From the NCBI GenBank assembly GCA_947495135.1, contig CANLXN010000002.1, positions 434,001 to 498,000 of the forward strand: 64,000 nt of DNA. Reading direction: 5' to 3'. Positions 1 through 9,615 of this stretch are shown here, piece by piece. The first letter of the stretch is position 1, and each line of letters opens with the position of its first letter. A program made the position numbers and the translations under genes. The stretch comes from an uncultured Flavobacteriaceae bacterium (GTDB lineage: Bacteria > Bacteroidota > Bacteroidia > Flavobacteriales > Flavobacteriaceae). The notes beneath the pieces were generated by a model. That model saw only the letters and a list, made by a program, of their open reading frames with translations. It was not told the origin of the DNA and did no database searches.

Positions 1-1063
1 TTGTTAACTCCAAATGTTCCATACCATATTTTAGGGCGTCTTGATAGTTGCCTTTTGCAAATGCCAGTTCTTTTAAAGCCATTAAATAGTAGTCCCTATT
101 CACACCCATGGTATATGCTTCGGGGTTGCTTTCCACCTCAGCAAAGATTTTTTCGGCCAAGGCGATACTATCATTTTCTGCATAAGCGGCCACAAGATTG
201 TTCAAAATATTGGGGTGCGAAAAAGCACGATATTCGGAAATCTCACTTTCGGCCAGCGCTAGTTTTAAATTAGATATCCACTTTTGATTATTTCCTTGCA
301 AATTATGATCAAAGGCAGCGTTATAATATAATGAGACCAGAGAATGACCTCCTCCTATTTCTTTACTCAACTCAATAGCCTCCTTACGGACCTCTTCGGC
401 TTCCTCGTAAAATCCATTCTGACTGTATAGTACAGAAAGTGAGTTTTTTGTATTGATAATATTTAGCGTATCCTTTACTTCAAGAAAGAGATTATTAGCA
501 TCTTGATATTCATTGGATGCTTCGGCCAACTTCCCTATTTGCATATAAACAGACCCTACTCTTAAGTAGGTTAAGCCCATTCTACTTCTTACGCCAGATT
601 TAACAGCATTATTCTTTGCATTCTCATAAGAACTTAATGCCTCATCATAATTTTTTAAGGCATAATAACAATCTCCCGCATAGAGGTGTAAATTAGAAAT
701 CATACTGTAATCACTAATACTCTCCTCAGAAACCTTATAATTATTGAATATTTCCAGCCCTTCTTGTGGAAGACTAAGGATGGAACTTTTGTAGTAAATA
801 CGATCTGCTGTATGTCTTGTAGCTGTATTAAAAGAATCTATAGAAATTGCGAATCTAATATTTTCCTGAATTATCGAATCGTATTTAAATTCCTCATTGA
901 ACTCAATCATCAAAGTTAGACTATCCATCCACTTTAGCTTTTCCCCTTTTTCTGTGCTGGCAATCTTTTGTTTTAGCTCTTTAACAACATTCTCTAAAGA
1001 GTCTTCTTGAGCTGTTGCAACAATAGTAAATAGAAGAACTAAAATTAAGAAGAAATTTTTCAT
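1..1063 (-). CDS. Exported TPR protein, partial (C-terminus beyond left edge)
   Basis: This reading frame starts at the ATG at 1061-1063 and stays open to base 2, giving 354 visible codons and no stop, so the C-terminus lies outside the window. The first 19 residues (MKNFFLILVLLFTIVATAQ) form a signal peptide. The rest is helical with tetratricopeptide-like units, for example around YYALKNYDEALSSYE and YMQIGKLAEASNEY. In Flavobacteriaceae such exported TPR arrays often form the sensor part of a histidine kinase or of a LuxR-type regulator, with the output domain at the C-terminus. That part is not visible here, so the function stays open. The gene is separated from the metalloprotease gene on its right by a terminator and about 270 bp. 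Confidence 0.85.
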   Translation of the reverse strand, partial: MKNFFLILVLLFTIVATAQEDSLENVVKELKQKIASTEKGEKLKWMDSLTLMIEFNEEFKYDSIIQENIRFAISIDSFNTATRHTADRIYYKSSILSLPQEGLEIFNNYKVSEESISDYSMISNLHLYAGDCYYALKNYDEALSSYENAKNNAVKSGVRSRMGLTYLRVGSVYMQIGKLAEASNEYQDANNLFLEVKDTLNIINTKNSLSVLYSQNGFYEEAEEVRKEAIELSKEIGGGHSLVSLYYNAAFDHNLQGNNQKWISNLKLALAESEISEYRAFSHPNILNNLVAAYAENDSIALAEKIFAEVESNPEAYTMGVNRDYYLMALKELAFAKGNYQDALKYGMEHLELT

Positions 1064-1275
1064 GAGGGGGAAGGTAGTCTCTCAAATGCACAATTATTGC
1101 ATCTAAATAGAATGGTTATTTTGAAACTTAATAAGTTCTCAAGTTTAAATAAACAAACTTTTGGTCAATAAACAAGCTTTCCTTTAGGAAAACTTTAACC
1201 TCCAATGAAATGAATAAGCAGAATATTAATTCAACTACAAACAATGCCTGCTTGAAAAAAATTCACGTTTCGGCA

Positions 1276-1309
1276 TAAAAAACCCCTCTTAATTTCTCAA
1301 GAAGGGTTC
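1276..1309 (-). terminator. Rho-independent terminator of the metalloprotease gene
   Basis: Read on the minus strand, AACCCTTCTT pairs imperfectly with AAGAGGGGTT across a short AT-rich loop and is followed by a run of six T. It lies about 27 bp past the stop codon of the metalloprotease gene. Confidence 0.8.
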
Positions 1310-1335
1310 TACTAAACTTCAATAATCTAGTACAA

Positions 1336-4300
1336 TTATTCTTTAATCAATTGTTTTATGATTTGTCCTTCTGGACCAGAAATGAGTACCATATAAGTAG
1401 CACTGCTTAGTTTTGAAACATTAATTGTTTCTTCACCAATCATATCACTTAAGTTTTTACTAATCACTAAACGTCCTGTTATATCGTACATCGCAACAGT
1501 TTCCAATTGGACACCTTGTGGATTACTAATAGTTACAAAATCACTGGCTGGATTAGGATACATAAGAACGGTAGAGATATTTGCATTGTTTTCTCCAACA
1601 GATAACACATCTTCTACAGTTAACTCGAACGTACACTCCGTTACATTTTCAAAGGCGTCCTCTACAGTTAAAGTAACAGTATAAACTCCTTCTGCGATTG
1701 ACATTCCCGTGGCAGGATCTTGTGAAGTAAGGGTCACAGGATCTGTACAATTATCTGTTACAGTAACTTCACCCGTTGCGAAGTAATCTGGTACTGTATA
1801 AGATGAGCTTCCTGTGTCATACACAACAGTTTGATCTGCTGGACATGTAATAACTGGAGCTAATAGATCCAATACGGTTACTACCGCAGTACACGTACTA
1901 ACGTTTCCGTTTACATCGGTTACAGTTAAAATTACATCATTTGTACCTACATTGCTACAATCAAAAGTTGCAACATCGATAGAAACAGTAGCTACTCCAC
2001 AAGCATCTGCAGAACCTCCGTCTACATCTGTAGCTACAATTGTAGCAACTCCTGTAGCATCCAATTCAACAGTAATGTCCTGACATACGGCCACCGCTGG
2101 CTCGTTATCTTCAACTGTAATTGTGAAATCACAAACAACTATGTTTCCACCAGCATCTGTTACAGTATATTCTACCGTACTAACTCCCACTGGGAATTCA
2201 CTTCCACTTGCAAGACCTGCAGTTTGGGCCACAGTTACCGAACAGTTATCTACAACCGTTGGTTCTACGAAGGTTACTATTGCTCCACAAAGACCTGCGT
2301 CTGAGTTTACGCTCACATCTGCGGCACATGTAATAACTGGTGTTTGATCATCTACTACAGTAACAACCGCAATACATGTACTCGTGTTCCCATTTACATC
2401 GGTTGCAGTTAACGTTACATCGTTTGCTCCAATATCTGAACAAGTGAAGTCCATTATATCAATACTTAGGGTATCAATTCCACAAGCATCTGTAGTTCCT
2501 CCATCCACATCGGCGGCAGTAATACTTGCCATTCCATTGGTGTCTAAAACAACATTTATAGACGTACATAAAACATCTGGACCTACATTATCTTCCACAG
2601 TGACTAACGTAGTACATGTACTTACAAGCCCGTTTACATCGGTAACCGTAAGGGTAACCGTATTATCTCCAATATTTGCACAAGTAAATGAGCTTGGTGT
2701 TACGCTTAGAGAAGCAATTCCACAGTTGTCATTACTTCCACCATCTACATTGTTAGCAGTTATGCTCGTCGTTCCATTGGCATCTAATTGCGTCGTAAAG
2801 GGAGTACAAAGTGCCTCAGGTGCTTGATCATCGGTCACCACAACATCATACATACAGGTTGATAAGTTTCCGCTGGTATCGGTAATTGTCCATTCAATTG
2901 TAGTTGTTCCAACAGGAAGATTTGCTCCTGCCAGTGTGCTACTACTATTAAAATCATTAGTTACAGAAGCAACTCCACAGTTGTCCGTTTGATTAGTAGG
3001 ATCTAAAATGGTACCGTTAACTGTATATAAACAATCTCCAAGATTACCATCTGCTGATGTAGTGAATTCGAGATTGGTAGATGGCGCGGCACCTACATTA
3101 ATTCCTGCCCCTGCAACAGAATTGATTACCATGCTGTTTATAGTAATATCTGTACCATCATATGAAATATTCATGTATCCATAGTTATCAGATAAGGTGT
3201 GTAAACCAAGATTATAGGTTCCAGGGGTTAGATTACTTACTATTCCCCATCCTGTAGTTCCTGTAGTACTATCAATAATATCTCCATTATTGAAGGTCAT
3301 TGGAGTAGAGAAATTTCCGGCAGGATCCATATTAAATAATCCATCCACAGTTGGTGCTCCCGAATACTCCGCTACTGCATTCCCAAAGCAATTTAAGCCT
3401 CCATCATTAAACCAACCTAAAGTCCCATTAGTTCCAGGAGTCGCATTTAATGGACTTGTAGTTACATCTGAACCATTAAAGATTCCGTCTCCACTTGGAT
3501 CAGTCAAAGTTATTGCTTCGAACGTTCCTCCAACTGTAGGACACGTAAATGTTGGCACTTCACTCTCGATTACAGTAACATCGAAACTACAAGTTGCTGT
3601 TAACCCAGCGCCATCTGTTACAACAAAAGTATTGGTAGTTGTTCCAACAGGAAAAGTAGATCCTGAGACCAAACCAGCTGTTTGAGAGGTGGATGCTCCA
3701 GTGCAATTATCTGTCCCTACAGGTGCAGTATAATTTACTACAGCTCCACAAAGACCTGTATCGTTATTTACTGAAATATTTGAAAGACAAGAAATTGCTG
3801 GTCCTTGAGTATCTGTTACCACTACATTAAAAGAACAGGTTGCTGTTAATCCAGCTGCATCTGTTACAACAAATGTATTGGTAGTTGTCCCAATTGGAAA
3901 TGTTGAGCCTGAGGCTAAACCAGCTGTTTGAGAGGTGGATGCTCCAGTACAATTATCTGTCCCTACAGGTGCAGTATAATTTACTACAGCTCCACATAGA
4001 CCTGTATCGTTATTTACTGAAATATTTGAAAGACAAGAAATTGCTGGTCCTTGAGTATCTGTTACCACTACATTAAAAGAACAGGTTGCTGTTAATCCAG
4101 CTGCATCTGTCACAACAAACGTGTTGGTAGTGGTCCCAATTGGAAAAGTTGAGCCTGAGGCTAAACCAGCTGTTTGAGACGTGGATGCACCACTACAATT
4201 ATCGATACCTACTGGTGCAGTATACGTTACTGCGGCACCACATGTCCCAGCATCATTACCTACAGAAATAGTAGCCTGACATGAAATAGTTGGAGCCAGA

Positions 4301-5430
4301 GTATCCGCTACAGTTATAGTAGCTGTACAGGTATCAAAAAATCCATTAGGATCTGTAGCAGTTAAAGTCACTGTATTTGCTCCAATATCTGCACAAGTAA
4401 AAGAAGATGTACTAAGAGTATACGTTAATGTATCTCCATTTGGATCTGTTGAACCTCCATTAATAGCTGCACCTGTAACGGTAACATTTCCACCGGCATC
4501 AAGTTGGACAGTGATGTTCTGACAAACGGCTGTTGGAGTAAATAAATAGCTTCGTGTATTTGGGTCGTCGTTCCCCATATAGAATCTCATTCTAGCATCT
4601 GCCTCAGCAGAAAAATTAGAGACACAAGAAAAGGGCTGATTGTATGACATGATCTGTGTTGCATCTGCAACATATGCATCTCCATTTGAATCTGTACCTT
4701 GAGCGTATGCACAACTACCAGAATTTACATCTCCAAAAAAGGAAAGTCCATCGGCAGGGGTGTCACACAATAAATCTCCAGCAGATCCACAGTTAGAACC
4801 GTTCACTAGTTCTGCACCTAAAGCGGTTTCAAAAGTATGAAGCAAACCAAAGTAATGACCCATCTCATGTGCAACCGTAGCTCCATTGGCTTCTAGGTTA
4901 CCATTTGCTACCGTAAAGTAATCTGGACCATTCCATGGAAAACGTGCATAACCACCAATTAGGCCTCCTGAAGAACCATATATTAATGGAATAAAATAAG
5001 CATTTACATGATTGGTAACATTAAGTCCTGGAAGATTGGCATCCCCTTCTGGTTTACCATCCACCCCAGGGCCTCCTAGTGTTTGTAGCGCGGTACTATT
5101 TGTATAAATAATAGGCTTCACATCTAGAATAATTCCATAAGCGGCATAATGTCCTGCAGCGGCGGCTATGTTAGCTATAACAGTAGCAGCATTTGCACCG
5201 CCCGAACCTGCATCATTTCTAATGATGTGTGGCTGAAAAGGAACTGTAATAGGTCCAACTGGTGTTATGGCTTGGCCATTCGTACCAAATCCCATGGATT
5301 GGATGTCTACTAATAGTTGAGCGGCGTCTTCTGGATTGAGATCTTCAATGTCGCAAGCTTCTTGCGCATTACTCTGCCAAGTAAAAAAGGCAAAACAAAA
5401 AACAAAGAGCCCGTAGGTAATTTTTTTCAT
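1336..5430 (-). CDS. Secreted M43-like zinc metalloprotease with HYR repeats and T9SS sorting domain
   Basis: The 1364-residue product has an N-terminal signal peptide (residues 1-22). Its catalytic domain carries the zinc motif HEMGHYFGLLH at residues 188-198, followed by LCDTPAD and the Met-turn-like IMSYN. These features are typical of pappalysin/cytophagalysin-type (M43) proteases. Downstream are many cysteine-containing immunoglobulin-like HYR-type modules (repeated VTDxxG and CSFxVxV patterns), including three nearly identical tandem units. The last ~75 residues (from about MYPNPASDF) match a type IX secretion system type A C-terminal sorting domain, so the protein is probably secreted through T9SS to the cell surface or medium. 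The substrate is unknown. The gene is monocistronic, with its own terminator and a 363-bp upstream region. Confidence 0.88.
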   Translation of the reverse strand: MKKITYGLFVFCFAFFTWQSNAQEACDIEDLNPEDAAQLLVDIQSMGFGTNGQAITPVGPITVPFQPHIIRNDAGSGGANAATVIANIAAAAGHYAAYGIILDVKPIIYTNSTALQTLGGPGVDGKPEGDANLPGLNVTNHVNAYFIPLIYGSSGGLIGGYARFPWNGPDYFTVANGNLEANGATVAHEMGHYFGLLHTFETALGAELVNGSNCGSAGDLLCDTPADGLSFFGDVNSGSCAYAQGTDSNGDAYVADATQIMSYNQPFSCVSNFSAEADARMRFYMGNDDPNTRSYLFTPTAVCQNITVQLDAGGNVTVTGAAINGGSTDPNGDTLTYTLSTSSFTCADIGANTVTLTATDPNGFFDTCTATITVADTLAPTISCQATISVGNDAGTCGAAVTYTAPVGIDNCSGASTSQTAGLASGSTFPIGTTTNTFVVTDAAGLTATCSFNVVVTDTQGPAISCLSNISVNNDTGLCGAVVNYTAPVGTDNCTGASTSQTAGLASGSTFPIGTTTNTFVVTDAAGLTATCSFNVVVTDTQGPAISCLSNISVNNDTGLCGAVVNYTAPVGTDNCTGASTSQTAGLVSGSTFPVGTTTNTFVVTDGAGLTATCSFDVTVIESEVPTFTCPTVGGTFEAITLTDPSGDGIFNGSDVTTSPLNATPGTNGTLGWFNDGGLNCFGNAVAEYSGAPTVDGLFNMDPAGNFSTPMTFNNGDIIDSTTGTTGWGIVSNLTPGTYNLGLHTLSDNYGYMNISYDGTDITINSMVINSVAGAGINVGAAPSTNLEFTTSADGNLGDCLYTVNGTILDPTNQTDNCGVASVTNDFNSSSTLAGANLPVGTTTIEWTITDTSGNLSTCMYDVVVTDDQAPEALCTPFTTQLDANGTTSITANNVDGGSNDNCGIASLSVTPSSFTCANIGDNTVTLTVTDVNGLVSTCTTLVTVEDNVGPDVLCTSINVVLDTNGMASITAADVDGGTTDACGIDTLSIDIMDFTCSDIGANDVTLTATDVNGNTSTCIAVVTVVDDQTPVITCAADVSVNSDAGLCGAIVTFVEPTVVDNCSVTVAQTAGLASGSEFPVGVSTVEYTVTDAGGNIVVCDFTITVEDNEPAVAVCQDITVELDATGVATIVATDVDGGSADACGVATVSIDVATFDCSNVGTNDVILTVTDVNGNVSTCTAVVTVLDLLAPVITCPADQTVVYDTGSSSYTVPDYFATGEVTVTDNCTDPVTLTSQDPATGMSIAEGVYTVTLTVEDAFENVTECTFELTVEDVLSVGENNANISTVLMYPNPASDFVTISNPQGVQLETVAMYDITGRLVISKNLSDMIGEETINVSKLSSATYMVLISGPEGQIIKQLIKE
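3593..4330 (-). repeat. Three tandem 246-bp HYR-module repeats
   Basis: The same DNA phrase (GTTGCTGTTAA on the plus strand) recurs at 3593, 3839 and 4085, exactly 246 bp apart. It encodes nearly identical 82-residue HYR modules inside the metalloprotease. The first unit is somewhat more diverged, and the other two are almost identical. Confidence 0.9.
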
Positions 5431-5793
5431 AATAAAATAGATTTGTTTATCGCAACGAATCTAAGTTATAAGAGTGACAAAAGCCTACGTAACATTACGT
5501 AGTAGCCCTAAAATTGTATGCAAAAGACGACAAACGAAACGCACTAAACCACCTAAATAGCTTAAAATCAAATTTATATGTTAATAAAAAATTAACAGAT
5601 TAAAGTTAATAAATATCGGATTAAATGAAAAAACATCGATTAAAAGTCAATATTCACCGATAAAAAGGTAGGAAATTTCTTGAAATTCTGTTTTTCGCTA
5701 CATGAAAAAGCTAGTAGTGAACGATAGCTCCCTAAAATAAAACCGAAATCTGCCTTGATTACCTACATTTTTAGATGAAAATTTCAGAAGAAA
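5431..5793. other. 363-bp intergenic region upstream of the metalloprotease gene
   Basis: This AT-rich gap separates the metalloprotease from the receptor gene. No coding frame is convincing. On the minus strand it holds a TAAATTTG element at 5569-5576 that fits the Bacteroidota -7 consensus TAnnTTTG, but no good -33 element at the expected distance. An 18-bp palindrome sits at 5485-5502. I see no clear terminator for the receptor gene in it; that gene ends at its right border and is transcribed toward it. Confidence 0.5.
5485..5502. promoter_or_regulatory. 18-bp perfect palindrome upstream of the metalloprotease
   Basis: CTACGTAA-CA-TTACGTAG is a perfect 8-bp inverted repeat with a 2-bp centre. 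It lies 55 bp upstream of the metalloprotease start codon, between the candidate -7 element and the ATG. It could be a dimeric repressor operator or, in the transcript, a small hairpin. No cognate regulator is evident nearby. Confidence 0.45.
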
Positions 5794-8562
5794 TTACAGA
5801 TCATATTTAACAGCAAGCATCAAGATTCTAGGAAGAACAAAATACTGGTTGGTGGTATTAAACTGATCATTAAAACTATCATTATTGGTAAACTCAACAT
5901 CGGCTAAATTGGTTCCTTGTATAGAGAATTCCCAAGGACTCTCCCCTTGTTGAAAGTACAAAGTAGCATTCACAAACGAATACTGGTTCTCAATTGTATT
6001 GGCCTTATTGGTATAGTTGTAAAGATCCCAATTTGCAATTAAATTAAAATGTTTCAAGAACCGCACATCTATATTGGCGTAAGGCCGCTGTGTGTAAAAT
6101 GTTTGTTCGAACCCACCGTTATCATATTTATTTACAGTAAAATTATAACCCACTTCAAAATTAGGCCAGTCCCTGAAACTACTCCGAATGCTTCCTCTGT
6201 AATTCTGAGTTAAACTCTCACTGGCTTGAATTATTTCGTTTGCTCCAACAATTTCACCCATATCGTCAAAAACTCGCTCCTGAATAATATTATTTGATTT
6301 ACTTAGGGCAACATTCGCATTTCCACTAAACTGAATCTTCTTTATCCGTTTGCTAAACCTTGCAAAGGCCGAGAAGGTTTCATCAGGAAAATTGCTGTCA
6401 ATATTAACTGGACTCGTTACTTGATTAATAGCAATAATACTGGTGTTGCTCTTAATTCCCTCGACCGTTCGGTTGTAATTCAGTGACCCGCTGATGTTGG
6501 TATAATTGAATAAATTAAAACTGAAATAATTAAGACTATAGCTATGAGCAATTGAGTTCTCCAAGAAACGATTTCCGCGAAATAAATTATTGTAATTATT
6601 AAACACGAAGGCTTCAGCGAAGTTATTTACATCGGTATAAGCTGCTGTCATGGCATAATTAAAGCGCAATGATTCGCTTTTTTTAATTTCAAATATTGCA
6701 TTCACATCTGGTAACACCAACCAATCGTTTTGCGTTTCTGTAGTACCAAATTGTTCGTTTCGTAAATTATAATTGTGTAAAGTAACTCCAGGAGTAAATG
6801 TAAATTTCCCAGTCTTTACTTTATAATGAGCACCTAAAAACACATCGGTAAATCCATAAGTTACGTCGTTTTCCAAAGAAATAAACTCACTATCTATGGA
6901 AGGAGATTCTTCCAGATCTTCTCTATCACCATTATCTAATAACTGAAAGATATTCGAGTTAAACTTTTGACTACTTACCGTCGTCCCCAATGTTAGATTA
7001 ATATTACTCTTATTGTTTAAAACATGATAATAATCGACCTTCGCATCCAATTTATGCGTCCTAACGTTTTTTTGTTGATTGATATCATATCTGTTTTGAA
7101 GGGTGTCTACTGGTAAAATTCCCGGAAAAGGAACGAGATCGGTCACCGCATTATAAAAAGGATCTTCGTCTTGCCATAAATGTTGCGCCTGCGCTGCAAA
7201 AATATTCTTATCGTCTAATGTGTAATAGATATTTACGTTTTGGTTAATGGAAGCTGGTCTATTTTCGAGTCCTTCTGAAATATCATTCGTAAGTCCATTG
7301 AATTGAGACAAATTATTACCGTTCTCGGTTTGTTTGGAAGCTTTGATAAGCGCATCGTAATCCATTTGAAACCTTGAGTTCGGCTTAAAAACACTACTCA
7401 ACTTGAGCATTCCTAGTTGGCTACGCTGATTGGTATTACTATTGGAATTCTCCACCGCCCCTGTAGAAATATATTGACGAATGGCATTGGTAACGATATT
7501 GGTTTTATTATCGCTTAGAATAGCAAATCCACTTAAATCCCACTTCTTATTGGCCTTCCAACTAAAATTACCTGCTAAAAATTTCGTCTCAATAGAATTT
7601 GCTCTATTGTTCTGCGCCACAGCAAATCCAAGATCACCTTCACTCACATTAAAACGAGTTCCACCACCCTGATTAAAATTTCTAAAACCTCCAGTAAAAT
7701 TAAAATAATCTCTAAACGTAAAAGGCACTTCCCCTATATCGTTAAAATCGGTTATAAGATTAATACTGTATTTAGGGTTGTAATAAAAAAGCTTTGGATG
7801 TATTAAATAACGTTCATCCATTTCACTATCTACACCAGAACCAGCCGTAACTTCTCCAAACCAAAAGTTCTTTTTGCCTTCTTTCAGCTTAATATTAATC
7901 GCGACATTATCTTGGTCGTTACCTAAACCACGCATTTGATCTACTTCATTATAGTTACGAAGTACTTCCACCTTATCTACTGCGTCAGCAGGAATGTTCT
8001 TGGTGGCAAGTTTCGAATCTCCATCGAAAAAATCCTTTCCTTCTACCATCACCTTAGTTACCGCCTTGCCTTCCACTTCAATTTCTCCATCATCATTCAC
8101 TTCTATCCCTGGAAGGTTTTTCATCACATCCCCTAGTTTGCGCTCGTCACCTCTATTGAACGAATCGGCATTGTAAACAATAGTATCTCCTCTTACCGTA
8201 ACTGGCATTTCATAGACAATTTCTACTCCATCGAGCTGAGCGGCAGACTCCTTTAAAACAAACGCAATATTAATATCTTCTGAACCTTCCAAAACCTCCA
8301 CCACTTTGATCGAATTTTCGTACCCTAAGAAACTGGCGTTCAAAATATAAATGTCTCCTTCCGAAAGATCTAACTTAAAACGTCCTTCACTATTTGTAAT
8401 GGCATAAGATTCGATATCCCCGTTAGCTTGGACCGTTGCAATAACGTTTGCCAATTCCAGTGGATTTCCAATAGAATCTTTAATAGTACCACGTACGTTA
8501 ATTGACTGTGCTGAAAGCGATGCGGTACATAAGATCACCGCGATCCAGATGAGGTTCTTCAT
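5794..8562 (-). CDS. TonB-dependent-receptor-like outer membrane beta-barrel protein
   Basis: The 922-residue protein has a signal peptide (1-18) and a carboxypeptidase-regulatory-like domain (about 20-110, starting near INVRGTIKDSIGNPLE). A plug-like region follows (about 120-230, with GDERKLGDVMKNLPGIEV and VMVEGKDFF), then a long beta-barrel region ending in an aromatic/hydrophobic strand. This architecture is that of the flavobacterial outer membrane proteins related to TonB-dependent receptors. The substrate is unknown. It lies 52 bp downstream of two GLPGLI-family genes in the same orientation and is probably co-transcribed with them. A divergent two-component system suggests that the whole group responds to an envelope signal. 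Confidence 0.85.
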   Translation of the reverse strand: MKNLIWIAVILCTASLSAQSINVRGTIKDSIGNPLELANVIATVQANGDIESYAITNSEGRFKLDLSEGDIYILNASFLGYENSIKVVEVLEGSEDINIAFVLKESAAQLDGVEIVYEMPVTVRGDTIVYNADSFNRGDERKLGDVMKNLPGIEVNDDGEIEVEGKAVTKVMVEGKDFFDGDSKLATKNIPADAVDKVEVLRNYNEVDQMRGLGNDQDNVAINIKLKEGKKNFWFGEVTAGSGVDSEMDERYLIHPKLFYYNPKYSINLITDFNDIGEVPFTFRDYFNFTGGFRNFNQGGGTRFNVSEGDLGFAVAQNNRANSIETKFLAGNFSWKANKKWDLSGFAILSDNKTNIVTNAIRQYISTGAVENSNSNTNQRSQLGMLKLSSVFKPNSRFQMDYDALIKASKQTENGNNLSQFNGLTNDISEGLENRPASINQNVNIYYTLDDKNIFAAQAQHLWQDEDPFYNAVTDLVPFPGILPVDTLQNRYDINQQKNVRTHKLDAKVDYYHVLNNKSNINLTLGTTVSSQKFNSNIFQLLDNGDREDLEESPSIDSEFISLENDVTYGFTDVFLGAHYKVKTGKFTFTPGVTLHNYNLRNEQFGTTETQNDWLVLPDVNAIFEIKKSESLRFNYAMTAAYTDVNNFAEAFVFNNYNNLFRGNRFLENSIAHSYSLNYFSFNLFNYTNISGSLNYNRTVEGIKSNTSIIAINQVTSPVNIDSNFPDETFSAFARFSKRIKKIQFSGNANVALSKSNNIIQERVFDDMGEIVGANEIIQASESLTQNYRGSIRSSFRDWPNFEVGYNFTVNKYDNGGFEQTFYTQRPYANIDVRFLKHFNLIANWDLYNYTNKANTIENQYSFVNATLYFQQGESPWEFSIQGTNLADVEFTNNDSFNDQFNTTNQYFVLPRILMLAVKYDL

Positions 8563-8614
8563 AAGTTTTTTTGATTGATTAGCCGAAATTTTCTAGCAGA
8601 TTAAAAATGGAGTA

Positions 8615-9505
8615 CTACCCACCAAATCTTCTTCCACCGCCACGTCTTCCGCCTCCATTTCGGAAGTTTTGACGCATTTCTTCCGTTTTTTCTTTTACTA
8701 TTTTATTGTATTCAGCTCTCGAAACTTCTTTTCCATTATCTGGGGCTTCAATTGCATCTGCCTCATTGGGATTCATCACAATTTTTGAACAGAGAATAGT
8801 TGTTCTGTCTATATTCATTTCCAAGATCAATCCTGGCAGTCCAGCGTATTCACCCGGTCCATTTTTAACTGGGATCTGAGGAGTGAACCATGCAGTAACC
8901 AGCACTTGCTTTGGAACCTCGATCTCGTCAAAAGGGTCTGAAACCTTGGTAGTATCCTTAGTTACTTCATCTTCCTTTTTTTCACTATCCCTACCGCGAC
9001 CTCTTCGGCGCCGAGCCATACTAAAATCGTTTGGATCCACTTGCTTCATGGCAGTTGCCTTGATGGCTAGATATTGTCCAATTTGCTTAGACTCCTTACC
9101 TACTTCCCACTGTAGGTTCGTAATAGTGTCGTTTACCAAAAATTGTTTGCCAAAAAACTCACGCTCTTCTAAAATCTGATTGGTCTCCAAGTTTTTATAC
9201 TGAACTCCCGCCGAAAAACTACTCATCATCATTCCGAACCCACGTCCGCCTCCTGGGCTTGCATCCAATTTCTCATCTTCCTTATAGATAGATTCGTTTC
9301 CATTAAAGGTGAGTATATACGTTTTTTCCAAGAAGTTCTTCATTCGATCCATGATCTGCTGCTTCATTTGCTCGCTCATCTCTCGATTTCCGAAATTATC
9401 CATATCCACAGTCGTTTTAGACTCATAGTATGCTTTTCCGCTAATGTTTTGTGCAAATCCGACCATCGAAAAAAGTAGGATCCAAATAGATAGTATTGTT
9501 TTCAT
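8615..9505 (-). CDS. GLPGLI family protein (Arg/Gly-rich C-terminus)
   Basis: This is a 296-residue exported protein with a signal peptide (residues 1-18). It contains the family signature YAGLPGLILEM after the typical PVKNGPGEY segment. GLPGLI proteins (TIGR01200) are Bacteroidota-specific, exported and of unknown function, and often sit beside TonB-receptor-like genes, as here. The C-terminus is a glycine/arginine run (RNGGGRRGGGRRFGG), and an internal basic patch (MARRRRGRGRD) is followed by an acidic stretch, which is unusual for the family. It is a paralogue of the next gene and lies between it and the receptor in a likely three-gene operon. Confidence 0.88.
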   Translation of the reverse strand: MKTILSIWILLFSMVGFAQNISGKAYYESKTTVDMDNFGNREMSEQMKQQIMDRMKNFLEKTYILTFNGNESIYKEDEKLDASPGGGRGFGMMMSSFSAGVQYKNLETNQILEEREFFGKQFLVNDTITNLQWEVGKESKQIGQYLAIKATAMKQVDPNDFSMARRRRGRGRDSEKKEDEVTKDTTKVSDPFDEIEVPKQVLVTAWFTPQIPVKNGPGEYAGLPGLILEMNIDRTTILCSKIVMNPNEADAIEAPDNGKEVSRAEYNKIVKEKTEEMRQNFRNGGGRRGGGRRFGG

Positions 9506-9615
9506 GTGATGTGTTTTTAACCAAGGCTAAAGTTATTATAATAACTTAGACTATCTATTTCGTTAATAGTTTCATTTCTGAAGCGAAAAACACCTTTTAA
9601 TACTCTTAAAAGAAC

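Noticed and set aside
1-273. Open frame of 90 residues on the plus strand at the left edge
   Set aside because: It is antisense to the exported TPR gene, whose signal peptide and repeats make the minus-strand reading clearly the coding one.
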